From a virus, in IMG/VR virus record IMGVR_UViG_3300034103_001746, positions 85,533 to 149,532 of that record: DNA of 64,000 nt, one strand, 5' to 3'. This document shows positions 9,361 through 17,921 of this stretch, one piece after another (position 1 is the stretch's first letter; each line of letters starts with the position of its first letter). The notes beneath the pieces are model-generated. The model saw only the letters and a list, made by a program, of their open reading frames with translations, did no database searches and was not told where the DNA came from. Position numbers and translations under genes: made by a program.

Positions 9361-10274
9361 ATGATATATGCCTCATTATTAGACTGATTAATAAGATTGC
9401 TGGTATGATTTTTAAATTTTTCAAAGTTGTAATTCAATTCTAGATGTGTCGTATATGTTTCTGTCAATGGGGATATTAATGCTTGTTTAGCAACAGAAAT
9501 AAGATCCTGAACGGTTCTTGCCATATATAAATTTGGCGTATTTGTATAATTATTAATTATCATGGGCGTAGCATATGTAATAACCTTACATCCACAAGCA
9601 ACAGCGCACAAGAGATTAATAATATTATGTTCACCAAGATCTATACATACGGAATATTGATTAAATAAATCTCTTATTAAGTCTATATCAAAATGAATCT
9701 CTGTTAAAATATCAATTTCGAGTCCTTGGCTGTGTAAAAATTGAGCTAATGGTTCTATATTTGGGGATTTTTCAAAATTTAAAAGTAATACTTTGTTTGA
9801 TCTAACTTTTTTCTCTGGATATAGTTTATTTGTAGGAACACCATAATTGTAGACAACGCGATTGTTGAGCCTCCACGAGTCCGCAACATCTTGAGAAAAG
9901 AATACTTTAGTATCTCTTCTTAGGTTTTGATCTAACAATACAACATCTTCTTTTTTAATTTGTTGTGGTTTATATGAGTGTGTAAAGATAATAGCGTTTA
10001 GATGCTCTACAGCAAATCTTTTGTGTGTCGAATATCCAATAATATTATTTGTAATACCAAGATTATAATTAAATAGATGCTCTTGATTATTATCAACAAG
10101 AGTCATATTAGATTCTTTTAATCCTAAAAAATTATATGTTTTTGGTGAAAAAAGTCTAAATCCACTTTCTGATAATAGAAGATCAAATAAGCTTCTTTGT
10201 GGTTCATATAAAATGTTGATTGGTTGATTATTAAATTTATTTAATATATTACCAGTAATTTTGCTTAGATACAT
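9357..10274 (-). CDS. GT-B-fold glycosyltransferase-like protein
   Basis: A 305-residue protein. The C-terminal half has the GT-B rhythm: a strand-loop LLLNFEKSPN, then IDLIRDLFNQYSVCIDLGEH, then LLCAVACGCKVITYATP, the last resembling the EAxACGxPVI motif of group 1 enzymes but with the acidic residue replaced. It overlaps the next gene upstream by ten bases. Donor and acceptor are unknown. It fits the block of GT-like genes running from 7.1 to 13.1 kb. Confidence 0.65.
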   Translation of the reverse strand: MYLSKITGNILNKFNNQPINILYEPQRSLFDLLLSESGFRLFSPKTYNFLGLKESNMTLVDNNQEHLFNYNLGITNNIIGYSTHKRFAVEHLNAIIFTHSYKPQQIKKEDVVLLDQNLRRDTKVFFSQDVADSWRLNNRVVYNYGVPTNKLYPEKKVRSNKVLLLNFEKSPNIEPLAQFLHSQGLEIDILTEIHFDIDLIRDLFNQYSVCIDLGEHNIINLLCAVACGCKVITYATPMIINNYTNTPNLYMARTVQDLISVAKQALISPLTETYTTHLELNYNFEKFKNHTSNLINQSNNEAYII

Positions 10275-11389
10275 AGCTTAGAGCCTATACTTTCATAGGA
10301 GAAGTTATTTAAACACGACATACCATTTTGTTGTTTTCTTAAAAGTAGAGAATCCTGTTTTTGATGCATATCATAAACCATTCTCATTTTTTCTATGAGA
10401 TCATAAATATCAACTTTATACCAATATTCATTAGCATTATAAATATCAAAATCTTCAGACAGTGTTCTCTGATTTAAAATCACAGGTGTTCTATGGCTTT
10501 TAACTAAAAAGCCATTATCATCAGTAATATAATCTTTCATTCCCGTATTTTGATTAACTATAGGAGTCTTACCAAGTACCACAGCTTCGGCAGCTGGTCT
10601 ACAAAATGCTTCGCCATAAGATGGTGCAACAAAACAATCACAAGAATTATGCAATCCGATAATATCTTGATAAGATAGTGAGTTAGTTATAATAATTTCT
10701 TTTTTGTATTTTTTACTAATGCCTAGCTTATTTTTGACAATATTAATTTCTTCTTCTAGTCTTCTAGCTACCTCTGTTGGATTTACTCCTCCTTGATTAG
10801 TTTTGATAATTAAGCACACGGGTTCAGAGTAATCGAAAGCTAAATTAAAAGCTATTACTAGATCAAGAATATTTTTTCTAAAATTATGTTCGCCTATAAA
10901 ATAGAACTTAAACATATTATCTAGTATACTATTGAGCGATAACTTATAGTTGCGATTTTCTTCAATAAATGCTGTGTCTAGCGGTTGTGAAATAATTTTA
11001 ATATTTGTGGTTACGCCCGATTTTTTGAGACATTGTTCCTCCATCTTTGATGGAACCCACACCTCATCCATCCTATTAATATTATCTATGCATACTGATT
11101 CTTTGATATTATTGGTTTCTAGTACAAATAGGCCAATATTTTTTGTATATGATTTATTTAAAAACAAGCAATGAGGTAGTGTTTTTTGTATGACCATATC
11201 ATAATGATCGTACCTATTATTTTCATATCCAATAATTTCTTGGTCATTAAAAGTTAAATCTGGTTTAGATAAATATATGGGTCTGGTTGTTATATTTTTG
11301 TGTTGTGTAGCTAAAGCTTTTATATAAGATCTTGTAGCCAACCCCCAACCATCATTTTGACGATAGGGCCCTATAAACAAAGTATTCAT
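10265..11389 (-). CDS. Glycosyltransferase, group 1 (GT4-like)
   Basis: A 374-residue protein of typical GT-B length. An N-terminal glycine-rich turn (GWGLATRSY) is followed by the C-terminal donor-binding motif FVAPSYGEAFCRPAAEAVV with the expected E-x7-E spacing, then GKTPIVNQNTG. This is the clearest retaining GT-B enzyme in the block. It overlaps the upstream gene by four bases. It probably acts in the cytoplasm on a nucleotide-sugar; the acceptor is unknown. Confidence 0.85.
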   Translation of the reverse strand: MNTLFIGPYRQNDGWGLATRSYIKALATQHKNITTRPIYLSKPDLTFNDQEIIGYENNRYDHYDMVIQKTLPHCLFLNKSYTKNIGLFVLETNNIKESVCIDNINRMDEVWVPSKMEEQCLKKSGVTTNIKIISQPLDTAFIEENRNYKLSLNSILDNMFKFYFIGEHNFRKNILDLVIAFNLAFDYSEPVCLIIKTNQGGVNPTEVARRLEEEINIVKNKLGISKKYKKEIIITNSLSYQDIIGLHNSCDCFVAPSYGEAFCRPAAEAVVLGKTPIVNQNTGMKDYITDDNGFLVKSHRTPVILNQRTLSEDFDIYNANEYWYKVDIYDLIEKMRMVYDMHQKQDSLLLRKQQNGMSCLNNFSYESIGSKLCI

Positions 11390-13056
11390 TTAATGCTATC
11401 CTTCATATGTGCATAATTAATATAATCTTCTGGATTTAATTTATCTAAATTATTTTTAGCCGTTTGTCCTAAATTATGGTTTTTAATAATAGTATTTAAT
11501 ATATCTAGTGCCTTTTGAACACTGTAACCTTCCGTACTTAATCCTTGAGTAATAAAACCATAATCTAAATCCCTAATGATATTTAGCATAATAGTTGATG
11601 ATCCAATTTGATGGTTAGGAAGATGTTTTGACACCAAGAAGGTTATTAGATCATATGAATTATTAATATTTTCTGGAATATCTGTAATTTCTTCCATTAA
11701 TGGAATTACTTGATCCCATTTACCTTGCAAACCAGTCAGTTGAATATTATCGAAATAATTTTCCCATTTTTTAGCTATGTCATCCCAATTATAATATTTT
11801 TCTGTTAATTTTCTAGTCTCAAATCTTTTTTGTTCCTTTAGTGGCTCAGGCATCTTATAAAAAGATTCAAGCGTTTGTATTAAATCTTTATTATCTGGAA
11901 AAACCCTAATGGCTCTGGTTTCTAATTCTTTGAAATATTGTCCAACCTTAATTGGGTAACCATTAACTTTCCTTACTACATCGCTCATAGCGCTATAGTC
12001 TATGGATGCAACTGGGACGCCGCAAGCAGAAGCTTCTACCTGTGGCATACCAAAACCTTCGCAAATAGCATATTGTACATAAATATCAAAAAGATTCATC
12101 ACCATGGCCAAGTTATTGGATGAAACACCATTACTAACATTTGGCATACTACAAGCCTTCTGTCCACATCTTGGACAAACTGCTACTGGATGTTGAAATA
12201 ATGATGGATAAAAATATCCACAGCTTTTGCAAGAATAAGTGAACAGCACCCTGTTTCCGATTTTGTATTCTTTTAATAGTTGCGGTATATCCCAACCAGC
12301 ATCCGGATAGCTTGTATGTAAATATAAATACAGGTTTTTGCCTAATTTATGATTGTTGGTTTGTTCACATTTTTCTAGTAGCTTTTTGATTGCGTAAAAT
12401 AAGTCTGGTATTAGTTTACGCTTTTGATTCCTCATTACTGACCCAACAATAAATAAGTCTTCGCTGAGATTAAACATCTTACGAAGTCCTTTTCTATCAG
12501 TTGTGGGTACGAATGTTTGTAGATCTACACCTGGAGATGTTGTGTCAATATAATTAATTTTGCCATTACTTTGTTTGATTAGGGTATCTCTACCAAAATC
12601 AGAATAAGTAAATATCGCATCCGCATGTAAAAACGTATCTATCCAATCCTCTTGTTGTGGTTCAGAATCGACTGTTGGCATTAGTACCCAGTGAAAAAAT
12701 GGTCTTAGTGGAGAGAATTGTTGATAAGAATTCATCCAATAATCTCTAACATCAAAAACCACATCTGGTTGAAAATCTAATAGAACTCTTTCAAATCTCC
12801 ATCGACCAAACTGATTTTCAGCAGAAGATTGGTATTCTGAATATCTGGGGTCTTTTTCATCAACGGCTCCAGCATAATATTTCCAATGAATATCTACGTC
12901 TTTTGGGTCGTTAGTTTTTCCATAACAAGCAAGTTCAGCTATGTCATACTTGCCTGTGGCATGAAGTCTCTTTAATATTTCTTTAGCATAAGTACCGAAT
13001 CCTGAGCTTAAAAAGCTAGCCTCTGATACCATTAAGATTTTAAGTTTTTTATTCAT
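11386..13056 (-). CDS. Glycosyltransferase group 1 with inserted zinc ribbon
   Basis: A 556-residue protein, longer than usual. The N-terminal Rossmann domain starts with LMVSEASFLSSGFGTYA. The C-terminal donor domain has VQYAICEGFGMPQVEASACG, the E-x7-E signature of GT4-type enzymes. Between them, Cys276/279 and Cys294/297 form a zinc-ribbon insertion, which is unusual in this family. A ~100-residue helical tail follows the catalytic domain. It is the first gene of the glycosyltransferase block, 65 bases downstream of SSB and separated from it by a terminator, so it is probably reached by read-through or an unseen promoter. Confidence 0.85.
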   Translation of the reverse strand: MNKKLKILMVSEASFLSSGFGTYAKEILKRLHATGKYDIAELACYGKTNDPKDVDIHWKYYAGAVDEKDPRYSEYQSSAENQFGRWRFERVLLDFQPDVVFDVRDYWMNSYQQFSPLRPFFHWVLMPTVDSEPQQEDWIDTFLHADAIFTYSDFGRDTLIKQSNGKINYIDTTSPGVDLQTFVPTTDRKGLRKMFNLSEDLFIVGSVMRNQKRKLIPDLFYAIKKLLEKCEQTNNHKLGKNLYLYLHTSYPDAGWDIPQLLKEYKIGNRVLFTYSCKSCGYFYPSLFQHPVAVCPRCGQKACSMPNVSNGVSSNNLAMVMNLFDIYVQYAICEGFGMPQVEASACGVPVASIDYSAMSDVVRKVNGYPIKVGQYFKELETRAIRVFPDNKDLIQTLESFYKMPEPLKEQKRFETRKLTEKYYNWDDIAKKWENYFDNIQLTGLQGKWDQVIPLMEEITDIPENINNSYDLITFLVSKHLPNHQIGSSTIMLNIIRDLDYGFITQGLSTEGYSVQKALDILNTIIKNHNLGQTAKNNLDKLNPEDYINYAHMKDSIK

Positions 13057-13070
13057 ATTAGATGATAAGA

Positions 13071-13103
13071 GAAAAAAGATAGGGGGTTTTTACACCCCCA
13101 TCT
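13071..13103 (-). terminator. Intrinsic terminator downstream of SSB
   Basis: On the minus strand an AGAT-GGGGG arm pairs with CCCCC-(T)-ATCT around an eight-base loop and is followed by six T residues. It lies about 20 bases after the SSB stop codon, so it should end or attenuate the strong SSB transcript before the glycosyltransferase genes. Confidence 0.85.
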
Positions 13104-13121
13104 TTAAGAATGAAAAATATA

Positions 13122-13499
13122 TCAGAACGCTACGGTTTCGTTCTGTTCGGACTTATTCTTCTTTGATAGCTTGGTAATCTTGGAGAAGTTGTTTACGCGT
13201 ACCTTTAGAGTACTATGCTTTACTCCATCCTTTTCCCAAGAATCATTACGCAATGAGCCTTCAACTAGCACTAGATCGCCCTTCTTAAAAGAATCAGCGA
13301 TGATCTCAGCGCCTGTGTCCCAGGCTTCACATGAAACGAATGTTGTTACCTTATCCTTTTCACCATTAGACTTGGTATACTCACGAGAAACAGCAACTGT
13401 AAAGTTAACAACAGTAGTCTGCCTTCCGCCAGTGTTAACAACACGAACTTCTGGATCACGAGCTAAATTTCCTCTTAAGATATTAATATTCATATTCAA
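13122..13499 (-). CDS. ssb: Single-stranded DNA-binding protein
   Basis: A 125-residue OB-fold protein of the bacterial SSB family: INILRGNLARDPEVR at the start, VNFTVAVSREY, FVSCEAWDTGAE, and KKGDLVLVEGSLRNDSW. The C-terminal tail (ETVAF) keeps the terminal Phe but lacks the strongly acidic DDDIPF-type tip, so partner binding may differ from that of bacterial SSB. It coats ssDNA during phage replication. A consensus promoter lies just upstream and a strong terminator just downstream, so it is likely an abundant, largely monocistronic transcript. Confidence 0.95.
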   Translation of the reverse strand: MNMNINILRGNLARDPEVRVVNTGGRQTTVVNFTVAVSREYTKSNGEKDKVTTFVSCEAWDTGAEIIADSFKKGDLVLVEGSLRNDSWEKDGVKHSTLKVRVNNFSKITKLSKKNKSEQNETVAF

Positions 13500-13531
13500 A
13501 CTCCTTGATGTGAAAAACCAAATTACAAACT

Positions 13532-13559
13532 ATTATAGAAGGTCTCTGATCGGTGTCAA
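13532..13559 (-). promoter_or_regulatory. Perfect sigma-70 consensus promoter of ssb
   Basis: On the minus strand TTGACA (13554-13559) and TATAAT (13532-13537) are separated by exactly 16 bases, ending about 32 bases upstream of the ssb start codon, which has a good AAGGAG site. The -35 overlaps the stop of the polymerase C-half gene. Both hexamers match the bacterial consensus fully, so host RNA polymerase should use it early. Confidence 0.9.
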
Positions 13560-15181
13560 GATTTTGCGATGTAAGCCTTTTCCACTATGAGCGAATCCCC
13601 GGTCTTTGACCTATTACCTTTCACTATGATAACATTGCTTCCAAACAACAAGTTTCTATAGCTTCTGTATTGCTCTGGAAAAAATACAACAGAATCTAAC
13701 ACACCAGAACCATCTGTTAATGTTACAAATGCCATCTCTAAACCGGGATTCTTTCCTGTTTTGGTTTTGGTAACACTAATATTGTCTACCTCTCCACATA
13801 ATATGATATTATCTTTATTGAGACTATTTTTAAATTCTTTACAAGTTGTATTAGTCATACTAATATCATACATATCAACCTTGGAACACGTTATACTACA
13901 ACCGAGCGTTTCTTCCTCTGTATCCGCTATCCATTCTGGATTATCTTCTAAAGCATATGGAGGTCTCTTTAAAGTATTAAGTAAGTTTTGTACTACAGTT
14001 ACTCTGTTTTTATTGAGTTTGCCTATTTTCATTAATCCTATAAAAGCATCTTCTAAATTAGAATAAGAATATATATTTGTTAATATCGTTCCGATTTCTT
14101 TCTTTGTCAATTCATTTATTAAACTCAATTCAAACAACATAGAGTTTCTGGTCTTTTTTAAAAAAGACAAGGCCCCGCTCTGAATTAAAGATTTTGCTGC
14201 TGTAGAATTAATGTCTGATAGTATCATTAAAGCTGTTTGAATCCAGTTCAATTTATTTAAATCTATTTGCTTACTAGATATAATATTATTTAGTTTTTCA
14301 TATACAGCATTTCCAAATCCCTTGATATCTGTTAAGCCAAAATAAATTTGATTATTTTTTAAGATAAATAACTTGTTCAGATTACGAATGTCTGGGGTGC
14401 TAACAGTTATATCCATCTCGCTAGCATTTTGTACTAATTCTTTAATTTCTGCTTTTGGATCAATTTTATCTTTAGCAAATCGTAAATAAGATGCGAAAAA
14501 TATTTTTGGGAAATGCGATTTGGTATACGCTGATAAATATGCATTAATAGCATAGCTAACAGCATGTGACTTATTAAAAGAATATCTTTGAGACTTTTCA
14601 ATCCAACCAAAGATCTGCTCTGCCTCATCTTCTGTGACTAAATTTAGATTTTTAGCACCCAATAAAAATTTTGATTTAACTTTAGCCATTTCTTCTGGCT
14701 TTTTCTTTCCAATAGCTTTTCTTAACATATCGGCTTCTTGTAGATTAAAACCAGCGATAGTTTTAGCGATCTCCATCGCTTGTTCCTGATAAATCATTTC
14801 GCCATATGTTGTTTTCAAAATGGGTTCTAGAGATGGATGAAAATTATCTATAGTTTCTTGTCCATTTTTTTTATCTATATAGTGATTAGTCACACTCTTT
14901 CCATCACGTATAGCCTCTAAGCATCCGGGTCTAAGAATACTGATTAGGGCAGATAATTCTTCAATATTGGAAGGTTTTAATTTTTTAGCAATAGATCTTC
15001 CTAGTCTAGACTCCAACTGAAAACAACCTTTTGTGTTTCCATCAGATATTAAATCCCATGTTTTATAACATTCCAAATTGATAGTTTCAATACGGGGATC
15101 AAAGGACAATTTCATATCCTCTCCTTCGCCCGAAATAATATTAAAAGAACATCCGCACGGATATTGAAATTTTTTAGACAT
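13556..15181 (-). CDS. dnaE: DNA polymerase III alpha subunit, C-terminal half
   Basis: A 541-residue protein matching the fingers and C-terminal part of DnaE. Key segments are GCFQLESRLGR, ILRPGCLEA, YQEQAMEIAKTIAGF, MLRKAIGKKKPEEMAK and YSFNKSHAVSYA, then a helical region and an OB-fold near the end (VTVTKTKTGKN to VIIVKGN). The palm with the catalytic aspartates is in a separate gene (16050-17921), so the two halves must associate to work. The start has a short Cys motif (PCGCSF) I recall from other phage DnaE proteins. It overlaps the exonuclease gene by eight bases. No intein motifs are seen at the break. Confidence 0.92.
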   Translation of the reverse strand: MSKKFQYPCGCSFNIISGEGEDMKLSFDPRIETINLECYKTWDLISDGNTKGCFQLESRLGRSIAKKLKPSNIEELSALISILRPGCLEAIRDGKSVTNHYIDKKNGQETIDNFHPSLEPILKTTYGEMIYQEQAMEIAKTIAGFNLQEADMLRKAIGKKKPEEMAKVKSKFLLGAKNLNLVTEDEAEQIFGWIEKSQRYSFNKSHAVSYAINAYLSAYTKSHFPKIFFASYLRFAKDKIDPKAEIKELVQNASEMDITVSTPDIRNLNKLFILKNNQIYFGLTDIKGFGNAVYEKLNNIISSKQIDLNKLNWIQTALMILSDINSTAAKSLIQSGALSFLKKTRNSMLFELSLINELTKKEIGTILTNIYSYSNLEDAFIGLMKIGKLNKNRVTVVQNLLNTLKRPPYALEDNPEWIADTEEETLGCSITCSKVDMYDISMTNTTCKEFKNSLNKDNIILCGEVDNISVTKTKTGKNPGLEMAFVTLTDGSGVLDSVVFFPEQYRSYRNLLFGSNVIIVKGNRSKTGDSLIVEKAYIAKS

Positions 15182-15869
15182 TGCCTGAAAAAGAATCCTT
15201 AAACTTAATTTTTTGAGCCAAATTTCTGTGTAGTTTTAGAAACCTAATAAGAATTTCTGCACAATCTTGTACGTCTTTTAGAGCGTCGTGAGCGCCTTCT
15301 TTCGATAATCCAACATAATCCCTCACAGAATCAAGAGTATAGCTCTTTAAGTCATTATTGTATTCAAACCAATAAAAAATTAAATTCATTATATCAACTA
15401 CGTCTCTTGGGAAAAAGACATTAGAGGTACCTTCTTTATTTGTATTTCCATATTTACCACTAAGCCTATCTATAATTTTGAGATCAAATCTATTGATATT
15501 ATATCCAGCAGCAATTGGGGCTGTAAATTGACTCTTTTTAGAAGACCTAGTATGATACATATCTAGATAATTTACAAACAGTTTCCAAGATTGTTCTTGA
15601 GAAGGGTAGTTTTTCCATTGGCTTAATATATCGTCTTTAGAACAACTTTTAACTTTTGCATGAAAATCCAGAATGTCTGTGGTATAAGTATAGTTATCAT
15701 CATTCGCCAAAACTTCCGGCTTAAAGAAAATATTAAATTCGGATTTTGGTATAACCTCTAATTTGATCGGGTCGATCATGACAGCAGCTATTTGTACAGG
15801 ACTGCATTGCTTAGGATCGGATCCATCTGTTTCAAAATCGAATACGCAAATTTTGTTATAATTAATCAT
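15174..15869 (-). CDS. DEDDh 3'-5' exonuclease (DnaQ-like proofreader)
   Basis: A 231-residue protein with the full DEDDh set: VFDFETDG (Asp11, Glu13), GYNINRFD, and GAHDALKDVQ with the final His and Asp. It should remove mispaired 3' ends, as the epsilon subunit does for Pol III. It is encoded between the two halves of the polymerase and overlaps its neighbours by eight bases on each side, which supports a role as the dedicated proofreading subunit. RNase T-like or structural use is a less likely alternative. Confidence 0.92.
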   Translation of the reverse strand: MINYNKICVFDFETDGSDPKQCSPVQIAAVMIDPIKLEVIPKSEFNIFFKPEVLANDDNYTYTTDILDFHAKVKSCSKDDILSQWKNYPSQEQSWKLFVNYLDMYHTRSSKKSQFTAPIAAGYNINRFDLKIIDRLSGKYGNTNKEGTSNVFFPRDVVDIMNLIFYWFEYNNDLKSYTLDSVRDYVGLSKEGAHDALKDVQDCAEILIRFLKLHRNLAQKIKFKDSFSGNV

Positions 15870-16044
15870 TAACTTCTACTTCTGTAATTGGTATGACTTG
15901 AATTTTTGTGTTACTATCATTAGCTTGTGATGCATTATTAACATGGCAACAACTAACTCTTTCATCAGGTATCTTCACATATTCGATACCGTTTAGAGTA
16001 AATTTGTCACCAACCTGAACATCAATAAACTTTTTTAAAGACAT
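15862..16044 (-). CDS. Small conserved phage protein within the polymerase operon
   Basis: About 60 residues from the ATG at 16044, which has an AGGAG/AGGTG site just before it; a GTG at 16053 overlapping the polymerase stop is the alternative. The pattern VGDKFTLNGIEYVKI suggests a small beta-barrel; similar short proteins occur in many phages without known function. A related pattern appears in the 84-residue protein at 55903-56157. It is translationally coupled to the polymerase N-half and the exonuclease. Confidence 0.75.
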   Translation of the reverse strand: MSLKKFIDVQVGDKFTLNGIEYVKIPDERVSCCHVNNASQANDSNTKIQVIPITEVEVND

Positions 16045-16049
16045 ATTAA

Positions 16050-17921
16050 TCACCTATCTCCTAGAATATCTTGAATTGTCATAATTTTATCCAACATTGC
16101 TACTCCTAATATATCAAATTTAATAATACCAATTGATTCTAAATCTTGCATTTCCATTCCCGCTATTAATTGCTTATTCTTAGAGTCATAAACCATTGGA
16201 CAGGCTTCGTTCAATGGTAATGCACTGATAGCAATACCGGCCGCGTGTTTGGATTGATTCGATTTAGTACCCTCTAATCTAATAGCTTGTTCGAAGCGTT
16301 TGGCAAGTGGTCCTTGTAGTTCATTTTTTTCATCAATAAAGCACCACTCTTTGAGTTTGTCCGGATTATTCTCCAAAGCCCATCTAATAATAGACGCTTC
16401 TCCGGTTTCTTCTTTCATTTCTTGTAAATCGTCTGCTATTTTGGCTTCGTCCGGAATATTTTTAGTAATTTTATTCATTTCATCAAAAGAAATATTGCCA
16501 TATACTCTTAATACGTCCTTCAAGGCTCCTCGACCCTTAATAGTATTAAATGTAATCATTTGAGAAACTTTATCGTGACCATATTTGTTTTTAATATATT
16601 CAATAATAGTTTCTCTCTTATTGATCGGTACGTCCACATCAATATCTGGCATGGATATATGGTCTTTTGAGTTACGACCAGCATTATAAAATCGATCAAA
16701 CATTAGATTATATTTCATCGGATCAATACTGGTAATACCAATAAGATAAGATACTAAACAACCGGCAGCACTACCTCTACCCGGACCCGGAAGCCAAGAG
16801 TTATGTCTTACATAGTTAACAATATCTTGTACTATCAAAAAGTAGCTACTAAGTCCAGCTCCTTGTAGAACTTCTAGTTCATATTTAATTCTATCTACAT
16901 ATTGTTGTTGATCGTCTTTATTAATAGTGTTTGCTATTTTGTCTCTCCAGCCATCTCTACACAGTTGTCTTAGATATTCGTCTGGATTATATCCATCAGG
17001 ACAAGCAAACGGAGGAAGCCTAGGCTTACTCAAAACATTATATTCTTCACACAAACCAGCAACAAAATTGGTATTTTCTATTTCTTCTTCTGTATGCAGA
17101 CTATTCATTTCTTCTTGTGACAACAAATGAAAGTTATCAGAAGTAAAAAAACAAGAAAGAGGAACTTCTTCGTCATTGCTAATTTTTCTACTAATTTCTG
17201 GAAATGTTGTCTTTAAATTGTTACACAGTAGGATTCTTTGGTCATTAGCATCTTCTTTACGACAATAATGAGCATCTGGTGTGCAAACCACTTTAGTATT
17301 AGTGAGTTTTCCCAATTCTCTGACCACACCGGTTAAATCTTTTTGGATCGGGGTGTTGTTCATATCCATTAACTGAGATTCTAAAAAGAAATTATCTTTA
17401 CCAAAGATATCTTTCAATATACCTATTTGCTCTAGTCCTACATTTTTCCAATCCTTAATTAATGCGTTATTTTGAACTATCTTGTCCGCTAATACAGAGC
17501 CTAAATGACCACAAATGCCTATAATGTCGCCATCGCAAAATCTAGCAACATGATCTAGACTTAATCTGGGTTTATGATAATAAAAATCTGGCCTATTAGA
17601 TTCAGACACCAACTGAATAAGTTTATTCCAACCCTTTAAGTTTTTTGCCAAAACAAGAAAATGACTTAAGTCTTTATTAGACTTGTCTTGTATTGTGGGG
17701 TCTTGATCACAAACATAAATCTCGCAACCTAGTATGGGTTTGATGCCCTTAGACTTCATTTCTGTATAAAACTTAATAGCCCCAGCTATATTTCCGTGAT
17801 CTGTTAAGGCACAAGCAGATGCCCCAATTTCTTGACATCTTTCTGATATTTGTGATGGTTTTGATAGTCCGTCCAACAAACTAAACATTGAGTGACAATG
17901 TAAAGGTATATAATTCCTCAT
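16050..17921 (-). CDS. dnaE: DNA polymerase III alpha subunit, N-terminal half (PHP and palm)
   Basis: A 623-residue protein. Residues 1-~270 are a PHP domain with metal-type residues (HCH at 8-10, TDHGN at 40-44, GCE at 65-67, DAH at 216-218), so phosphoesterase activity may be retained. The palm follows, with LPGPGRGSAAG and catalytic PDIDVD (Asp426, Asp428) and the third aspartate in KFDILGV (Asp603). The protein ends 20 residues later, where bacterial DnaE continues into the fingers. The remainder is encoded by 13556-15181. It starts within four bases of the nuclease gene upstream. Confidence 0.93.
   Translation of the reverse strand: MRNYIPLHCHSMFSLLDGLSKPSQISERCQEIGASACALTDHGNIAGAIKFYTEMKSKGIKPILGCEIYVCDQDPTIQDKSNKDLSHFLVLAKNLKGWNKLIQLVSESNRPDFYYHKPRLSLDHVARFCDGDIIGICGHLGSVLADKIVQNNALIKDWKNVGLEQIGILKDIFGKDNFFLESQLMDMNNTPIQKDLTGVVRELGKLTNTKVVCTPDAHYCRKEDANDQRILLCNNLKTTFPEISRKISNDEEVPLSCFFTSDNFHLLSQEEMNSLHTEEEIENTNFVAGLCEEYNVLSKPRLPPFACPDGYNPDEYLRQLCRDGWRDKIANTINKDDQQQYVDRIKYELEVLQGAGLSSYFLIVQDIVNYVRHNSWLPGPGRGSAAGCLVSYLIGITSIDPMKYNLMFDRFYNAGRNSKDHISMPDIDVDVPINKRETIIEYIKNKYGHDKVSQMITFNTIKGRGALKDVLRVYGNISFDEMNKITKNIPDEAKIADDLQEMKEETGEASIIRWALENNPDKLKEWCFIDEKNELQGPLAKRFEQAIRLEGTKSNQSKHAAGIAISALPLNEACPMVYDSKNKQLIAGMEMQDLESIGIIKFDILGVAMLDKIMTIQDILGDR

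Noticed and set aside
13171-13590. Plus-strand frame over ssb
   Set aside because: It overlaps ssb and its promoter on the opposite strand; its composition is a reflection of the ssb frame.
13556-17921. Split intein in the polymerase halves
   Set aside because: The break lies after KFDILGV, not at the cyanobacterial AEY/CFN site, and the ends show no intein blocks.
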